Positions 34,585-47,300 of a stretch of DNA of 64,000 bases are shown piece by piece. The DNA is from Stratiolaelaps scimitus (taxonomy: Eukaryota; Arthropoda; Arachnida; Mesostigmata; Laelapidae). Below the pieces are notes generated by a model that was not told the origin of the DNA, did no database searches, and saw only the letters and a program-made list of their open reading frames with translations. A program made the translations under genes and the position numbers. Position 1 is the stretch's first letter. Every line of letters starts with the position of its first letter. Location: contig JABWDB010000005.1 in the NCBI GenBank assembly GCA_019614645.1, positions 2,264,001-2,328,000 on the forward strand, given 5' to 3'.

Positions 34585-36917
34585 GGTGTTCGGAAAATTG
34601 CGCAACTCTATGGGAAATAAAACAGGGTATCCCGGTTTCGACGGTAGTCTTCCCTGCTCTCTCTCTGGTTCTGCCATTGCATGTTCTTAGACAGTAGCGT
34701 GCACTTTAAACAAGGAGGAGAAAATATTATTAAAAAACATTATCTCCTTACCTTTACAAGAATGTTCCCCTTTATTTTTTGTCTTAAAATACACCTCACA
34801 ATGTACGGAAAAAAAGAAAATTTACGCTATCTGTAATTACCTTCGAAACCGGCAAACTTCGGTTAACCCCCACGCTGTGCATTCTCTGTATACACAGCAT
34901 ACCCTATAACATGCTCTACAGGGTAATTTGTTTGAGTATTGTTATTATTTTCAGTATAATTATCATGATTATTATAACTTAGAGCACAAATGCTCACACT
35001 AGTGCTATAAATAGCACAGAAAAAAAAACCTCTAGGTACGTAAACCGTTGGAGTGGCATCTTTACCCAAACACTCATTCAGCCTTGAGAAACAGGCCGCG
35101 TTAAAATCGAAGTACTGTGATAGTCGATAGGTATTTATGAGCAGTCCGCACGGCTGGAAAGGACGCGAAAGCCAAAATCTTAATGAATAGCGGGACAACC
35201 GATCGACGATCCTCGACAAACCATTGCAATGGCTAACGTAAACTGTGTTTGTGTACTGATACTACAAAGCACTCCCTATAGGCCCAAGTTCGGTTAAACA
35301 AGAAGACGCCACGTCAACTGCCGCCACTACCCAGCGTCTCGCAGCACACACAAACACTCAGTGGGCACACCTCTGTTCACTTAGTGACTAATCTTCGAGC
35401 GATATGGCTCGAATGTGACATTGTCTTGTGTCGCCAAACGACGGCAAAGGCAAATTGTGAATGCCACCACATCTGAGGAGTGGGACCGGCCGCTCGTTGC
35501 GGCCGCCGTAACACTGCCGCCGGTGCTGTTGACCCAGCAGCGACAGTGTATGGCTATATCTATGTGCGAAAGCAAGGGTGGCGCGCACGCCGACAAGAGA
35601 TTACAGATAGAGACGGTCGTGACTGACGCTCTGAGCTAGAAAATAGTCGCGATGTTGTTGGCGTCCCCTTTTGTTTGATCGGCTTGTACGCTTGGTATTT
35701 GCCGAAGCCCCATGAAAACGTCGACAGACGACGTCAACTGAGCTGGCATAGCTCATCGGCATGACGGTACTATGAGACATGTCAACTGACGAGAGGGGGT
35801 GGGGCATCATTAACGGGAGGAAAAGAAGTAAACAAACAAGTTTGATAGGGAGATTGATAGCGGGAAAGATCGGAAGCGATACGCCGCCGTCCGCTATCAT
35901 TCAACGTATTGATTCTGGCGCTGAGTCGGCATCAGAGCTGCTAATGGGTGTAAAGGTAGCCGAGAATACTAGGACGGTATAGTGTGATGGGCAATGCTCG
36001 GCCTCTCTGGTCGGAGGAATGATAATGCTCATTTCTGCCTTTACGATAGAGGAAGAGGTGGAACAGAACTCTGCAATCTGTGCTAGACTCTGGCGCGTTC
36101 TGCCTTCGGATAAGTGCAGGGGGTGAGGTACGTGACTAAGGTGGCCCTGCACTCTCATATGAAGTATCGAAACAGCTTCGACTAAAGAGAAGGGGCCACT
36201 TTGTTCTCGTATTTTTTCTTTGATTTCTCGAAGAGGTTTACGCCACCTGACGCTTGTAGACTTCTCACACACTCGTCTCGTCGCTGCCGACACTTTCAAT
36301 TGTAATTCGTTGTCGAAACGAGAGCCCGAACCCAAGACACTCTCGTGTAGATCTCGTATATGATAAGATTTTCCCTGAGGCGATATGTGACGCGTGTGGT
36401 AGTTTCCTCAATTTCTAAACAGTCTCGCGAAAATGTGTCCGTTGTAATCGCTCAGGTGCAGGTGCATCTATGTACTTACGTTATACAGCGCGCGGACTGT
36501 ATCGAAAACTTGCCAGTGCAGGCAACGTCTGTGCAATAGGATCCGTGATCGATAACTGGGCCACTACGTATGTTGAACTGTCCTGACGTCAACAGTTTCG
36601 ACGAAGTTTGAGGGGGTTAAAGACTAGTCCGGCATTATGACACGCTCCCTAGCACCGTTCGGTCGCATCATCGACTGCTTGCAGCCGCGTTGTGGAGCCA
36701 CGAAGAAATGCTTGATCGCGCCAACACACGCAGGCTAGCAAATAGGCCTGAGGCCACAAGGACGAACAGTGGGAGACATTTTAAGGAGGGTCGAGTTACG
36801 TTGACATTGTAGCGGAAACCGCGAAGGAATTCGCACAGCACTTATCTGCCATTACGCTATCGAAAGAGGCATGTGTGCTCGAACATGTATTTAGTATCTG
36901 CATATAGCAGCACCGTA

Positions 36918-36921
<4 letters not shown>

Positions 36922-36948
<27 letters not shown>

Positions 36949-36978
36949 CCTCTGTATATATATATATATATATATATA
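36922..36978. repeat. Duplicated (TA)n block
   Basis: Two TA runs, each followed by TACCTCTG, i.e. a duplicated unit of about 30 bp. Confidence 0.85.
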
Positions 36979-39900
36979 CCTCTGTCATCATAGTCACAGG
37001 CCTGGTAGAGGTGCCTGTGATGCACCGATTCGTATCCATATCTATAGTACAATACAATTGCGTGACATTGACCCAATGCATCAGCCGCTATAGTTCGAGA
37101 TTCTCATTCTAAAAACTCGGTGTATATGAGCTTGTTGTAGATACCGATAGAAAAGCTTGATTATGACCAAACCCTGCTTTGTACTGAATGCTCCATGAAC
37201 ACCTGGTCTCATTGCGTTACCGATGGTCCTTCACATCTCTATACCGTTTCATACTACCAGCAGATTTGCACGGTCAAAAAACACAATAACGCCCTCCATG
37301 CCCTTCCAGTCCGGTAATAACAGGCCGAAATATCTCATAGACCTTATAGAGATTCGCGCACATGTGTCCCATCGTGGTCGCAAGGAGAGAACCTGACAGA
37401 CGCTGCTGTTTTTTGTTGTCACGTGACGTTGCTCGGCCTGAGGCACCGGTCAGGACACGAACACGCTTCGTCCATTCTTCTTCTTTGCTGTGACGGGACA
37501 TTTGTCACGGTGTGTCATTTATATCCATACGTACACATGCGTATTATACCACGAGAGCCGAGTGTTGTGCTACGCATTATGAGTAGGATACAGCGTCGTT
37601 ACAATATATGTGTGTACAATACTTATGTGTATGTGTGGGTCGCCCGTGTCACACGATAGTCGTGCGCGTCTATTACTGCGACGAGGCCGGTCGACATCGA
37701 ACCGGCCCCAAATAGTGCTCAACGCACCAACGCGGGCCCTGCAGGAAAATAACGACAAGGAATTATTCTTATTATAGGAGGCAGGAACTAGACATGAGAG
37801 AGATAGAGAGAGATTTGAGCTGACACTTGTTTATTTTTATGGTATGTAGTATTTGGACACTGAAAAAACGCCCTTTGGCCAGCTTTGTCTCAAAGGTTTG
37901 CATCCGTCCAGATACTTTTTCTCACTGGACATGGGCTGGTTGACACCTAACTATGGCAGGACAAGGTCTTTTCTAACGGTGTTCGTTTACGGTGTTCAGC
38001 TTCCTGGCAACAACAATTCAAAAAAAAGGAGGGTGCTTCAGGAAGATAGGTTTTCTCTGCGTTCTACCTAGACAGTAATTGAAATTGTGCGCAACATGCC
38101 CTAATACGGATATCTCAACAACTGCTGAGGATTTCTGTATCAGTCCAAGGTAAACGTTTCCAACACATTCGAGTTGGACCAACTCCAGCGGCAAACAAAT
38201 CGAACGTATCCTATGCCCTAGATGTAGACCTAGTAGCCCCGATCGTGTGGCGAGATTGTCTTTCACCGCTAGAATCACCACGTACCGTGGAGAGCGCTTG
38301 ATTAGGTCGAGCAAGGCCAGGCTAGGCTCGAAGGCCGTGGAAAAGGATGAAAGTGCACAGTCATTGTAATCATATATTCGCCATTACTCACCATGCCTCC
38401 TTCAAGGCGGTGGCTGACGCCTGAGCATAGGCGACGTGAGGGGTTCCTCTGGGAGGATTCTGGGGAGGTGATTAGAGAGGCAAGGCAAGGAATTGGGTCG
38501 CTGTATAAAAGGACCAATGCTACGTCTGCCTTGCGTAGCGATAGCGACGTCAAGCCGGCCGACTGAGCCGATGTTGACCACGAGATAGATTGAGAGATAC
38601 GTTCAGAGGAGCAGCAGGCGGGCGGGCGGGGCTCTCTTTATGATTTTCATGAGTAGCGTTCACAACCGATCAGGAACTGTCAAAACTGATTTAGAAAGTT
38701 ACTTTGAGACCCGCCCCTCCCGCCGCCCGCGTGCGGCAAGAAGATGACGGAGAAGATAACTTCGCCTGAAGTCGTCCTGCTCAGACCCACCACCCGCCAT
38801 GGGTCCACCGCTCGCCCGAGCGGGACTCCAACCTCGGCGACTTAACAGTAGCGTCTCTATTGCTATGGATAGTTGCTGCTCTGGGATGAGTACAATGGGA
38901 TCCTCGTTATCCGTCTATCTGAATATTGAATCATGCGAGGTGATTGTTTGGTAAGAGTACGCGTACGGACAGTGCATTTTGCGAACATATCGTTAATAAG
39001 CGAACTCGGTTGACATAGTCGACCGACGCACGTGAACTCCAATATGATAGCTTGCTTGTGTCAAACGATTAATGCACATAAGGAACAGCGTGCAAATACG
39101 GATGACACTCAATCGATGTTCAATTGTCCTAAGAGCTCGTAAACTTATACAGTTACTCATAAGGATAGTGACCTCGCCAGAAACAAGCTCCACTCTGATG
39201 AGTAGAAACATAGATGCATGTCTCAAAGATTCAGCCCCGGTCAAAGGCATCATACAAATTAAAAAATGTTTAACCCCATTATTTAACAGGGTAGACCTAT
39301 CTCTATCTTCTGGAGTCAACGATATTAAATCAGTGCTTCTTAAATTCTCCTCCATTGGATAACGGAATGACGTGCATAAAAAGATCCCTCGACCCCGAGG
39401 ACTGAGAGTGTCCGCTATCCTCAGCAGTCACCCCCCTTCTCTCTTTACTTCCACTCTTCCTCCATCTCAATAAATAGAGGCACGGAAGCTTCGTACGACG
39501 GTGGTAAAATGTACTCGCACCCGATCCATGCTCCTATAAGCCCGTCATAAATCTTCAACTTAATTGTTCCCGTCCATGACATCTTGTAGCATCTTCAATG
39601 ACTTCATTGCCCCGACGGATGCATCGTCCCTGTTTGCCTTCCTGTATTCTACCTATCCCATCATTCCGTTCCTCAACTCGAGAGTCCGGACCCAGCACAT
39701 GGCGTATGACACTCTATGGTCGCTTGCATGTGAACGTAGGGTCTACTTCGCCGGCACAACTTTTTTCGACGAGAGCATACATATTTATACAGATATATAG
39801 TATACACGTGGCGCTGTTGAAGGCGCAACTGGTCTGTGAAAAAGGCTACTTAGGTTCGCCAGAACGATGCGACGTCTAGGTAACAAGCAACTGAGCGCAA

Positions 39901-40284
39901 CTGAGATTACGATGAGAGAGAGATACATTACAACAACAGCAAAACGAGTCGGAGTCTGCTATATTGTTCAACATCGTCATCCCTTGTATGACTAGATCAA
40001 GCCAACCGTAGTATATAACACATTTCGCTTGTTGCATTTCGATTGTTGGCAACGTTCCAATGCGGCTGTGAGATTGGCTTGATGTTCCCACCGTTGACAT
40101 TGAGTTCACTTTGGCTTTGCCTGCACCGTCCGGCCAAACATAGTCCGTTGACCCGTTCATTTTCGGCGTTGTCAGTCACTTTGTGGCCAGCTTGCCGCCG
40201 CCGCTGCCAAGAGAAGTGCGAGCGGTTTTGGACTCGGTCGGGTCGGCTGCCGACGCAGGCCCGACGAGGCCTGCGACAGACGAC

Positions 40285-40310
40285 GTGGCCTGCATTTTTA
40301 TGCAGGCCAC
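40285..40310. repeat. Perfect 11-bp hairpin with TTTT loop
   Basis: GTGGCCTGCAT and ATGCAGGCCAC are exact complements around TTTT. The surrounding sequence has more GCAGGC/GCCTGC copies (40256-40275), suggesting a local palindromic cluster. Confidence 0.6.
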
Positions 40311-41699
40311 ATCCCTCTCCACAGCATCCGTCCCGCAAACTCCATATTCTAATTTTTATTGCTTTCTCGCTACCCCTTCGACCAACCTCCCGAACTATTC
40401 TTTTTTTTTCTTCTCAACGCAAGCACCTCCCACAGCGAAGCTACATTGCAGCGCAGTGTCATTTCACTTGCAGTTAATTCGCCTACGAAATGATGAGATG
40501 TAAGCGTCGTCGATGATCTTGACGATCGTAAGTGTCTTCGCGAGGAGATGCTTCACTGAGGATCAGACGAAAGATGCGATGAATCTCGATGCGAATGATG
40601 ATGTTCAAACAATGACAATGTTCAATAAAATCGTTGTATCCGCTGTACAAAGAAGTCAAATTGACATTGTAGTTGTGTTTCTTTCGATAACTGTACACGG
40701 AGTTATCGCAGCCTCTCTCTGCGTCATCATCCTGCTTGTGGATATAGTAACAATACTCACGTCTCATTGTTTATGTACAATATATCAGTGCGCAGTGCGC
40801 ATGTGCGTTACACGATGTATTATATAATACATAGGTGTAGCGCTATTCCTTGAAGAACGCTCATATGCACCAATACATAGTCCCGTTCTTTATCCACCTT
40901 CAACGAGATGTTGAGTTGTCGTATCAGCGTGCGATGTCGAGAACTTAAGCGTTCCAAAAAAAACTGCAGTTCCGTTTATAATCCAAAACTTTGTATTGTA
41001 ATGAGCAACTCCCTCTGAGATAACTGACGGGTGACAAGCTCTGTGGAAGGCTGAATTCAAATCTCTGTGTTGACAAAAAAATGATCACGAAAAGAAAAAG
41101 TCCTGCTATTGGTGGTCGCTCAAGCCATCGTAGTCAATTTGTCTATATGCAGTTAACACCGTAGATATTCGTTCCGCATAGTTCCTCTGCAAAACCAGCC
41201 AACAAGCTTAAACTAATCAGCTTGTAAATCGAACTAATCCCCCCCCAATAATCCCCAGAACTAAGTCCTAATTATTTTACGTTTGAATAAATCATTTCGA
41301 AGAACCCTAGGTACATCTTGCAGCACCTTTAAGAAAGGTGAGAAAACGCGTGATTCCTGCATCCATTCATGAATGATTGATTACAGACAACGCTATAAAA
41401 CAATTAGTCTATGCATTCAAGAGTGAACCTGTAGCGTGATCATGTCTCGTGAGCAGAACCCTCACGGAGAACACTCACCCTGCTTAATTTGCCCTAAAAC
41501 GATCGTAAATACTAGAGCTCGTTCCTTCAGTCGTGCCGTTGGGCCCGGCACGTACTCCGTTTTGCTATCGACCCAATAAATCATAGCAGCAACGCTACAA
41601 CAACTATAAACGCCGACAACGAAATGAATAGCCATCGGGAAGCATCTCTGCTTGGGTTAAGCAAGCCAGCAGACTATTGACTTGTTCCTTAATACGAGC

Positions 41700-43950
41700 G
41701 GCTGGCAAAGAAACATGGAGGCAGAGGAGTTATTAGTAAAAACAACGACAATAGCGGCAGCAGCAGCAGCTGCATCAGCAAGAAGCACTCACAGCAGCGG
41801 GGTCGAGAGCCCAGGCCCGACTCGCCGGCGACCTCGCGCCTCATTGACGATGCCTTTTGATCCAACTTTGTTCGCTATCGGCCGTCGCTTCGTTCGGCGA
41901 AGGTCGCCGCCTTCGGGAAGAGCCTGTCGAGTGGTTGAATGCCTCCTGATCGACACACAAATTCATATACACACACACACACACACGCGCGCGCGCGAAC
42001 ATGGCTGAGTAGCCTTCACTACGAGATGAATGTGCCTATCCAACGCGTTGTTTGTCTCAGACATTCCCTTGCTCGCTTCCTCACTCATGCATCGCGGACC
42101 ATCGCGGCGCCTTGAAGCCGGCACCGTCATCTACAAAGAGAGCGGCCACCGTGATCACTGAAGCCGCCAGCGATGTGCGTTGGTGCTGCTGCTGCTGCTA
42201 CTGGTGGCACGTATTGCCCTGCCATAGACGCAGCCTGCCGCTATCTCGAAGTCGCAGTAGGGCAGCTCATCGGCCAAGTCATCGCCAGGATACGCGATAG
42301 TCCTCCGCTTGATGAACACGGCTGGCCTCGAACGCTCACCAATGTTCGCCACCACCACCATGCGGCTGGCGCTACAACAGCTCCTGTTTTGCGACGTTGT
42401 GTTGAGCGTTGCTCAGGACGGGCAACGGGGTCTGGCTTGTCGAACGCGCTCATCCGCTAGAGCTGCCTGTCCTGCTGTTTGATGGCGCTCCATGACCTAA
42501 ATGACTGTAAACTCCGATAGGCTCACTTCCGGTAGGCACCGCCGGCTCACCAAACACCGCGACAACGAGTGTACGAGTACGCCGGCAACGGCAACAGTGC
42601 GACGACGAAGACGAGATGCATTTGGCTATGTCTCTCCCTCTCTCTCTCTGCCTTTCCTGCTCTCAACCATCAACTATCCCTTGTGATTTTTTGTCTCTAC
42701 GCACCCTACGCGCGCTCTTTCTCTCTGTATCCCTTACTATGATGCCTTTTTACAAATCTTCATACGCGGCCGCACGCGAACACACACGAAACGCAAACAA
42801 CACGTGCGCAGACCGGGGAGGAGATGCCTATAACATGCCACAGTATGAGACTATTTCCCTGTTTGCGATGGTGGCCGTTGGAGATGGCCCGCTGCTCGGT
42901 GGTAACTTACCTTGTAGCAGACTTCTTCAAAGTTGACATGCCCACGTCTAACTTGCTTCGCTGTGTGACCCATTGGCGTGTGGACATATTCAACGAATCA
43001 CCCTGCTCGGCTTCGGACTCTGGAGAACTATCGCTGGGATATATAGGTCTGGTTCCAGGATGATTTATAACACAGGTGTATATGATATTTCGAAGTGTAC
43101 GAAGGTTTGCTGTTCTGATAGCGAGTGATGGCAGTGATACATGCAGATGCATATGGGGTTTTAAAATACCCCTCTATATGTCTCTCTCTCTCTATCTCTC
43201 ACAATTTTTCTCTCTCGAGTCGAATATTATCTGGCGTATCGATACGAACGCGAATCTGTCCTTGTTCATATTGTCCGTGTCCAATTTCGGATATAAATAT
43301 AATTTTCGCAATGTGCGCATACCCCCTGAAGCGTATGGCGTATCCACACACACACACACGCTCACAGCGATCTTGAGCTCGAGAAATATCTATAATACCA
43401 TGGATGTTCCGGCAAGTCAGAAGCTTGTGGAACACCATCATGAACAGTCCCGGATCGACGGGTCTAAATGGCCCTGCATAAGAAGCGGCGGCAGAACGGT
43501 GCCAACAGCAGCAGTTCAGCGACACCAGCCGCCGCACCACCGTGTGCCTCATCACCGCATCTCCCTACCACCGATATGCTCTACTACTGCTGCTGCTGCT
43601 GTAGCTAGATGTATCGAATATCGATGACGTTCGTCAAGCAAGCCACATCGCACCATCAAATCTCTCTCACTGGGCTGTTTGCTCTCCGCGTTGTAGACCT
43701 GCGACGGCGGCGGCCCGTGCCCCGCGGCCTATCCGCGGTTGCTAGCAGCTGGTACGACAGAGATAAGCGAATGTCGCCGGTACCCTCCGCATTGCCCGCC
43801 ACTCAACATCGTCCGTGCTCTCGTCCTCATAGCGAACACCTAGGTGGAGGCATCGGAGGCGGCGGATACCATTGACACTGCTGGTAGTGCTGTGGCGACG
43901 ATGGCAGCCGCGGCCGCCACAACTTTTCCTAGGGGATACGCTCGTCAAAT
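41700..43950. other. GC-rich, trinucleotide-rich block
   Basis: Elevated CG with many CAG/CTG/GGC triplets and a (CA)n run near 41.97-41.99 kb. It contains a 183-codon plus-strand frame (43076-43627), partly repeat-derived. Such blocks often mark 5' ends or first exons in compact arthropod genomes, but no gene could be defined. Confidence 0.3.
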
Positions 43951-43959
43951 GATACCAGT

Positions 43960-43994
43960 AGTGCTACCTGCTTCCCACAGGAGCAGGTAGCACT
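43960..43994. repeat. Perfect 13-bp inverted repeat
   Basis: AGTGCTACCTGCT (43960-43972) and its complement (43982-43994) enclose a 9-nt loop, tcccacagg. Confidence 0.6.
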
Positions 43995-44389
43995 CAGCGC
44001 GTGGTCTGTGGCACACTTCATTCGCTCGAGCTTCATGAGTCCTCACGGGCCGATCCGCCAGCCCACATTTGTGGGGGCGCGTAGCGAATACCCGACAGCG
44101 GTGTGTGTTCATCGGCTGCACAGGCAAGTGCTGCGGTGGCTTTGCAATATATTCTGGAGCAAGCTTGGGAACTAGTGGTTGTTCCATTTCTGCGATATCA
44201 GATAGCGAAAAAGAGGGAATTTAGATGGGAACATTACTTCAGCGAGCGTTGTTGTTTTTGTCAATCTTGTGGTTCGTGTGCCGGTGACGGTTTCAATGCT
44301 CTCAGGTTTACACATATATATATATATATATATATATCGTGTTTTTGTGCATATGTATATGCGTACATGGGTGAGCATCATTAATTTGG

Positions 44390-47300
44390 TTGAAAAGCAG
44401 AGTAAATAATACCACTGATTCCGTTTGTCTGCTAGGATATCTTTCAATGAGCGAATTTTGACTTCAATTTTGGTTGTGGGTCACCATGAAAATGAGCAGC
44501 AGGGGAAGGTCCATAACAGTGCAACATTGTCCATTTCGACTATCTGCATTGTATGCTCTTAGAAAAATGACAATTTAAAATTACACACACTATTTTCCTT
44601 TTTATTTTGGACTAGACACCGGCTTTTCTGTGATATACTTCTATTTAACATAAATATTTATATGCAGGAAGAGTGCTTATATGATATTAGGATATAGAGC
44701 TGTGTCCTGTGCATGTAGTCCGAGCTGGTTCAGATCTGAGTGACTAAATTGCATCGGCCGATGTGCGCCTCTATGTATGTGCGTGTATCGGGGGAGGAGG
44801 GTCCCGACGTCTTCTGATAAGTCTGAGCAGTCGAAAAGGCCATATGTGAGGGGCTACTTGTCGCGTAAATTAATGCGGTCCCTGATCCCTAACGTTTCTC
44901 GACGCTCTAGGCAATTTTAGGAAATACATAAATTATCTCATTAAAGTTAAGTCAACTCAACAGAAGTCCAACGACTGCCAGCGAGACCGAACACAATTCA
45001 GCTTACAAGCTCAGTCGGCTACGTGTTACAGGGTAAACACTCTCTTGAACTTGTAGCTGTTTGAATGGTCTCGGGCCGGCCACTCGAAATCGTCATCATT
45101 CAAAAGGTCAAATCGCTTACGTAACATAAAGTTACAGCTATCAGTGTGTGCACATCCGTTATGAGTGGGTGGGATACCTTCGCGATTGAACACACACTTC
45201 AGAGGCGTAAGCGCCGACGCAAACCTCTGGTACCACTTTAGCCTTTTTTTTGTGCAATGCTGCTCTGTTCATTGCTCAGTTCTGCTGTGTGGCTGTTGGT
45301 ATACTCAACAGCGAACACCGCCTCCTCTGCACTCTACTCCACGAATCGGCCGACTGAATCTAAAAGCGAGAGAGCGAGAGCTACCCAACGCGCCAACAGG
45401 AGACCCCAGGCGCCGACAGGCAGTGTAGGAATCGGGACCAAGCCGAGGAGGGCCTGGAGCTCGAGAAGGCGTCAACAAAAGGGGCACACACCGTGCAACG
45501 CCGTGTGCAAATCGGCACGTGCCTTTGAGGTGGCAGGGAGCCGGCCTCTGGGGGGGGGGAGTTGTCCTTCCACAGACTCGAGCACTCGTTCACAGACGAA
45601 TCCATGCCATGGACTAGCACCCATGCTGCAACTCGCGTTGGATCCACCAGCGATTACGACGGGGCCTGCTCGATGAGCGATATTCAACGCAGTGTTGAGA
45701 GCCTGCTCCAGGGGGACGTGGCCACGAGCAGAGAGGAGAGCAAATGCCAGCGGACCACAAGGAAAAGTTTCATTCAGACGAGTGGATACGTACAACGGTC
45801 TTATTTTCGTTCAGCTTGACGTCGTTTCGAGGCGAAGCGGTAATCCGTGTTGGTTTAACGAATACCAATTGACGAACCTTTCTAAATTCGCGGCGCTAGG
45901 GTCAATTACAGAGATGACGAGAGATTGAAATCAGTTCGAAGACAGAACTTGCATTGTTTACTTGCACACACACACACAGCGCAGGTCGGGTTCCTAATGA
46001 TTGTAATTATGTTGTAGGTTATTTCAGGTGAGCAAGAAACAAACGGGTATAACTAATTTGGAAATTTGTCATTGCTCTTCTTAGGCAGTTGGGACAGTAT
46101 CGTCAGACGATTCGTACGTAGAGTTCGGTGCCGGTGCGATTGTGTTAAAAACAATCTCCAACTCCAGTTTCAGTTTGACCTGACGATCCCCATCTGAATT
46201 CGACTCGTTGAATTCGTGAGCGTTGTAATAAAGTTACGAAGCGCTGATGCTGTCTCAATGATGCTTTTTATTCGGAGTATTGTCTATGTGAAGGTGGCCT
46301 GGTGGTCATTGATTTCGCAGTCCCAAAGCATAGGTATTTTGCCTTAACTATTTCTTTTTCGTGATCGTGGTATATATATATATATATAATCTGACCAATA
46401 TCGGTTCTAATTGCCGTTAACTTGAACTTGGACAAAGCCCACTTGGGCTATAGTTGAGGAACGAGAGATTAAAAGTTTATTGGAGGTGAACAAGTTCTTG
46501 CTAAATCAAAGCCAACCGCTGACCTCTCACTCTGATACAGCTACTAATAAATTTTCCATACCACTGATTTGCAACGGCTGCTCTTCTACGGCAAAGGGAG
46601 GAAGGAAAAAGCATAAATAATAGATAGTTTTCTTTAGAAAAACGCAATTCACAAGTGCAGTTCAATAAATCCATTCCCGAGGGCGACCCTACGAAATGCT
46701 CTAGTTTCGGATCTTTAAGCAGCATTTTGGCCAGAATACCTTACCCGCGTATTCAGTGCCTGTCTCCGTGTATTCTATTAGACGAATTGATCCCATCCGC
46801 CTCCTTCGCCCAGCCAACTCCCGCGGGCTTTGAAGAATAATGCACTTGTCTACGGGGCAGTCGGCGTCGTCCCAGTCGCCGTACTATTGAACATCTCTCT
46901 CGACCTGATCCGAGCACTCACTCCTCTTTGGGTCGGCTCTCCCACAGCGAGGCAGGTACGCACGCCTGTGCACGTGGCATCGTGTATCGCTTGTTGATTT
47001 AGCACAAGCGCGGGTCAATAATAGATTAAGTCACATACAAATTTGAGCTCTGGCGAGGATTCGAAACGGGATCGGCCCCTTCAAAATCGGCTTCTCTTTC
47101 TCCCAAATCTCCGCTAGCCGCGGGACGCGCGCACGAGAGAAAAAAGAAAATAGAAATCCATCGAGGTAAGTCGCTGCCACGAACCGTTGCAGTGTTACAG
47201 ATAGATCGTGCTCGTTGATCGATGCGATCCAGTACCTATTATAGAACGATGCCGAGATGAACAATCAAACTGCCGGCCCACTGGCTATTCCTCGTTCGGC

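Larger units (their letters stand above)
33700..41600. other. No gene recognised
   Basis: Contains microsatellites and the hairpin at 40.3 kb. A 144-codon minus-strand frame (36335-35901) is open but has no ATG start at its beginning, no domain and no clear splice sites. Confidence 0.45.

Noticed and set aside
35901..36335. 144-codon minus-strand open frame
   Set aside because: No ATG at its start, no recognisable domain, no convincing splice sites.
40513..40827. Possible membrane protein (hydrophobic run at the C-terminal half)
   Set aside because: No homology seen, no start or splice context, and hydrophobic runs are common in T-rich chance frames.
43076..43627. 183-codon plus-strand open frame
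   Set aside because: It runs through CT and CA simple repeats, shows no domain, and a comparably open antisense frame overlaps it.
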